From Desulfobacterales bacterium (GTDB lineage: Bacteria > Desulfobacterota > Desulfobacteria > Desulfobacterales > JAFDCJ01): 7,703 nt of DNA. The DNA lies in the NCBI GenBank assembly GCA_029932495.1, contig JAOZPY010000037.1, positions 4,989-12,691 on the forward strand, in the 5' to 3' direction. The notes below the pieces were generated by a model. The model made no database searches. It was not told the DNA's origin and saw only the letters and a list, made by a program, of their open reading frames with translations. A program made the position numbers and the translations under genes. Of this stretch, positions 5,741 through 7,703 are shown in pieces. Within the stretch, counting starts at the first letter, position 1, and every line of letters starts with the position of its first letter.

Positions 5741-6337
5741 TTATCCTTTTTTTTTCATCCCGGCTGCAGACAAAATGGCATTCCACAGCACATCTTTTCC
5801 GTTCCGGTTTTTGGCCGAAAACAGGATTATATCCTCTTTTTCAATCCCAAGGGTTTGAGCGATGGCGGCATGCTGTTTGGCCTGCTTGGTTTTGGCAAGT
5901 TTGTCGGTTTTGGTCAGCACCCGGATCACGGCGATGCCGTGATAATCCAACCAGTAGAGCAGATCCATCTCCCGGGCACCCGGGGTGCGCCGGATATCCA
6001 TGATCAGTACCACCGCTTTTAACGTGGAGCGGGTGGACAGGTAAGTTTCGATCATGGGGCCCCATTTTTTTTGAACGGCGGCCGGGACCCTGGCATACCC
6101 GTAACCGGGCAGGTCCACAAAAACCAGGTTTTCATTGATATTGAAAAAATTGATCAGCTGGGTACGTCCCGGGGTGGAGCTGGTTTTAACCAGCCGCTTG
6201 CGGTTGACCAGGGTGTTGATCAGACTGGACTTGCCCACGTTGGATCGTCCGGCAAAGGCGATTTCCGGCAAATCCGCCGGCGGATACTGGGAGGGCCGGG
6301 TGGCGCTGGTGACAAACTCGGCGGATTTGATGATCAT
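5741..6337 (-). CDS. ysxC: Ribosome biogenesis GTP-binding protein YsxC/EngB (YihA)
   Basis: A small essential-type GTPase needed for late assembly of the 50S ribosomal subunit. The 198-residue length is typical of the family. Motifs: GRSNVGKSS (30-38, P-loop), STPGRTQLINFF (54-65, switch I, with the family-specific PGRTQ), DLPGYGYA (75-82), TKTDK (142-146) and SAKN (174-177). The start at ATG 6337 is the only one that gives the usual N-terminus (MIIKSAEFV..). No Shine-Dalgarno is visible before it: the upstream bases are a heptad repeat reading pyrimidine-rich on this strand. The gene ends 4 bases before era and begins 54 bases after the aminotransferase stop, so it probably belongs to one operon with both. 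Confidence 0.96.
   Translation of the reverse strand: MIIKSAEFVTSATRPSQYPPADLPEIAFAGRSNVGKSSLINTLVNRKRLVKTSSTPGRTQLINFFNINENLVFVDLPGYGYARVPAAVQKKWGPMIETYLSTRSTLKAVVLIMDIRRTPGAREMDLLYWLDYHGIAVIRVLTKTDKLAKTKQAKQHAAIAQTLGIEKEDIILFSAKNRNGKDVLWNAILSAAGMKKKG
5744..5748 (-). promoter_or_regulatory. Ribosome-binding site deciding the GTG start of era
   Basis: On the minus strand AAGGA (5748-5744) lies seven bases before GTG 5736, an ideal distance. It sits within the lysine/glycine codons that end ysxC, so it is part of the upstream coding sequence. It favours the GTG over any later start and indicates coupled translation of ysxC and era. Confidence 0.75.
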
Positions 6338-6345
6338 GAGGGGAC

Positions 6346-6373
6346 AGGTTCAAGGTTTAAGGTTCAGGATCCA
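6346..6373. repeat. Degenerate heptad tandem repeat (AGGTTCA units) before ysxC
   Basis: Four consecutive 7-base units on the plus strand: AGGTTCA (6346-6352), AGGTTTA (6353-6359), AGGTTCA (6360-6366), GGATCCA (6367-6373). The run sits 8 bases before the ysxC start codon and fills the place where a ribosome-binding site is expected. Confidence 0.7.
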
Positions 6374-6382
6374 GGGAAGCCT

Positions 6383-6414
6383 TCCAGCCTGCTAGCCTCC
6401 CAGCTTTCCAGCTA
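6383..6414. repeat. Degenerate octamer tandem repeat overlapping the aminotransferase 3' end
   Basis: Four consecutive 8-base units on the plus strand: TCCAGCCT (6383-6390), GCTAGCCT (6391-6398), CCCAGCTT (6399-6406), TCCAGCTA (6407-6414). The second unit contains the aminotransferase stop codon (TAG at 6394-6392 on minus), so the repeat encodes that protein's last seven residues (roughly IAGKLGG). Confidence 0.6.
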
Positions 6415-7573
6415 TTAAATAGTTTTCCAGCCGCTGCATGCCTTTTTTGATGTTTTCCAGGGAATTGGCGTATGAAAATCGCAGGTAGCCTTCGCCGTTC
6501 TGGCCGAAATCGATTCCGGGCGCGACGCCCACATGGGCGTTTTCCAGGATGTCGAAGGCCAGTTTGTAAGAATCTTCAGACAAGTGCCGGGCGTTGACGA
6601 AAATGTAAAAAGCGCCGGTGGGCGCCACCGTAATACCGAAGCCCAGTTCTTTTAGCCGGTCGATCATGAAGCGCCGGCGCTGGTCGTAGATTTTTTTCAT
6701 GCGGGTGACATCCGCGCCGGCGCTTTTTAAAGCGGCGATGCCGGCATGCTGCACCATGGCATTGGCGGAAATGAAAAAGTTCTGCTGCAGTTTCTGCATG
6801 GGGCGCACAAATACCCTCGGGGCGATGACATACCCCAGGCGCAGGCCGGTCATGGCAAAAAGCTTGGAAAAACCGTTGAGCACAAAGGCATGGTCAGTGA
6901 ATTCCAGAATCGAATGCGCTTTGCCCTCATAGACCAGCCCGTGGTAGATTTCATCAGAGACGATATACGGGCAGCGCTCGCATTTCGTCAGCCCGGCAAT
7001 CTGCTGCATGCGATCGGCTGACAGCAGGTTGCCCGTCGGATTGGAGGGAGAGTTGATAAAAATGGCCCGGGTGCGGGCGGTCAGCTTTTTTCTGATGGAT
7101 TCCGGCCGGTACTGAAAAGCGTCCTCTTCGTATACGGGGATCGTGATCGGTCGGCCCCCGACAAATTTGATAAAGTTGGGATAGCAGGCATAATGCGGAT
7201 CGGAAATAATCACCTCGTCGTTTTCTTCCAGCAGGGCGGAAAATACCAGAAAGATGGCCGGCGATGATCCGGAGGTGACAATCACCTGGTCCGGTTCAAT
7301 TGAGACACTGTAGGTCGAGCGGTAATACTCACAGATGGCCTGACGCAGTTCAAGCAGGCCCAGGCTGTGGGTGTAGTGGGTATGACCTTCTTCAAGCGCC
7401 CGGCAGGCGGCTTCCCTGACACAGGCCGGAGTGTCAAAATCCGGCTCGCCCACTTCCAGATGGATGATATCCACCCCGGCATGCTCCATTTCATTGGCCC
7501 GCTCCAGCACGTCCATGACGATAAACGACGTCATTTCTTCAGTACGACGGCTGATATTGTTAATAATTTCCAT
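6392..7573 (-). CDS. Pyridoxal-phosphate-dependent aminotransferase, class I/II (AspC-like fold type I)
   Basis: Transfers amino groups between an amino acid and a 2-oxo acid using PLP; cytoplasmic, 393 residues. Visible active-site residues in aspartate-aminotransferase order: LEVGEPDFDTP (39-49), TSGSSPAIF (100-108, cofactor phosphate loop), NSPSNPTG (174-181, N178), SDEIYHGL (206-213, D207 and Y210), NGFSKLFAMTGLRLGY (233-248, with K237 as Schiff-base lysine and R245), and YLRFSYA (363-369, R365 for the substrate carboxylate). Substrate cannot be assigned; aromatic, alanine/valine-type or aspartate are possible. Placement right after hisG raises a role as histidinol-phosphate aminotransferase, but the sequence looks like a general AspC-type enzyme. 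I chose ATG 7573 over an in-frame GTG at 7582, since AGGA (7587-7584) lies 10 bases before the ATG but overlaps the GTG region. The C-terminal tail is encoded by an intergenic-type octamer repeat. Confidence 0.93.
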   Translation of the reverse strand: MEIINNISRRTEEMTSFIVMDVLERANEMEHAGVDIIHLEVGEPDFDTPACVREAACRALEEGHTHYTHSLGLLELRQAICEYYRSTYSVSIEPDQVIVTSGSSPAIFLVFSALLEENDEVIISDPHYACYPNFIKFVGGRPITIPVYEEDAFQYRPESIRKKLTARTRAIFINSPSNPTGNLLSADRMQQIAGLTKCERCPYIVSDEIYHGLVYEGKAHSILEFTDHAFVLNGFSKLFAMTGLRLGYVIAPRVFVRPMQKLQQNFFISANAMVQHAGIAALKSAGADVTRMKKIYDQRRRFMIDRLKELGFGITVAPTGAFYIFVNARHLSEDSYKLAFDILENAHVGVAPGIDFGQNGEGYLRFSYANSLENIKKGMQRLENYLIAGKLGG

Positions 7574-7580
7574 AACGGGC

Positions 7581-7615
7581 ACTTCCTACTTCCGCATTCC
7601 GACTTCCCACTTTTT
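7581..7615. repeat. Degenerate heptad tandem repeat (ACTTCCN units) between hisG and the aminotransferase
   Basis: Five consecutive 7-base units on the plus strand: ACTTCCT (7581-7587), ACTTCCG (7588-7594), CATTCCG (7595-7601), ACTTCCC (7602-7608), ACTTTTT (7609-7615). The run fills nearly the whole gap between hisG and the aminotransferase. Read on minus it is a series of GGAAGT units, one of which (AGGA at 7587-7584) is the best ribosome-binding site for the aminotransferase. Confidence 0.75.
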
Positions 7616-7703
7616 TAAACCACCTTGTTCAGGGGATACTCGATGATCCCCTCCGCGCCGTTTTCCAGCAGGGTGGGGATCAGGTCCCGGACAACTCCCG
7701 AAT
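7615..7703 (-). CDS. hisG: ATP phosphoribosyltransferase, C-terminal end only (5' part outside window)
   Basis: The last 28 codons and TAA stop (7617-7615) of a gene entering from the right edge. The peptide reads VRDLIPTLLENGAEGIIEYPLNKVV, which matches the very end of the regulatory domain of long-form HisG proteins (typically ..IIP.L...GAEGI.EYPLNK..). HisG catalyses the first, histidine-inhibited step of histidine biosynthesis, joining ATP and PRPP. Only the C-terminus is visible, so catalytic residues cannot be checked. The gene is on the same strand as the aminotransferase, 41 bases before it, and probably heads or sits in the same operon. Confidence 0.75.
   Translation of the reverse strand, partial: SGVVRDLIPTLLENGAEGIIEYPLNKVV

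Noticed and set aside
7582..7582. GTG 7582 as the aminotransferase start
   Set aside because: The repeat-derived AGGA overlaps it too closely; ATG 7573 has workable spacing and loses only three residues.

Overview
The window looks like a piece of a Gram-negative bacterial chromosome with moderately high GC. My best guess is a sulfate-reducing Desulfobacterota lineage (Desulfobacterales-like). That rests on the gene set, on the hisG / aminotransferase / ysxC / era order, and on degenerate 7- and 8-base tandem repeats between genes, which I recall from such genomes. It is an inference, not a demonstrated assignment. No phage, transposase, CRISPR array, tRNA or rRNA was seen.

Left part (1-1600, minus strand). 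The partial gene at 1-1198 encodes a cation:proton antiporter resembling the SLC9B/NHA group. Its leader holds a fluoride riboswitch (crcB motif, about 1311-1360) followed by an intrinsic terminator (1263-1320). The 3' arm of aptamer stem P1 is also the 5' arm of the terminator, so the arrangement reads as a fluoride-ON transcriptional switch for the antiporter. This is the most interesting part of the window. The AT-rich stretch 1381-1600 holds two small perfect hairpins and no gene.

Middle part (1602-4831). On the minus strand lie a tRNA-dihydrouridine synthase family gene and a Fic-domain (AMP-transferase type) gene with its own N-terminal inhibitory motif. Diverging from fic on the plus strand is an O6-alkylguanine-DNA alkyltransferase (ogt type). 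Convergent with ogt is a 3' remnant of a hotdog-fold acyl-CoA thioesterase with no start and no N-terminal half. Its frame runs into the last codons of era.

Right part (4828-7703, minus strand). This is a probable operon read from right to left: the end of hisG (last 28 residues), a class I/II PLP aminotransferase, ysxC/engB and era. ysxC and era are 4 bases apart, and the era ribosome-binding site lies in the last codons of ysxC. Both products are ribosome-assembly GTPases (50S and 30S respectively). The aminotransferase follows hisG with a gap made almost entirely of a heptad repeat, which also supplies its Shine-Dalgarno-like sequence. The gap before ysxC is made of a second heptad run plus an octamer run that overlaps the aminotransferase stop codon.

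The window is mostly housekeeping: tRNA modification, DNA repair, ribosome assembly and amino-acid metabolism. The accessory or regulatory elements are the riboswitch-antiporter pair, the fic gene, the thioesterase remnant and the intergenic repeats.
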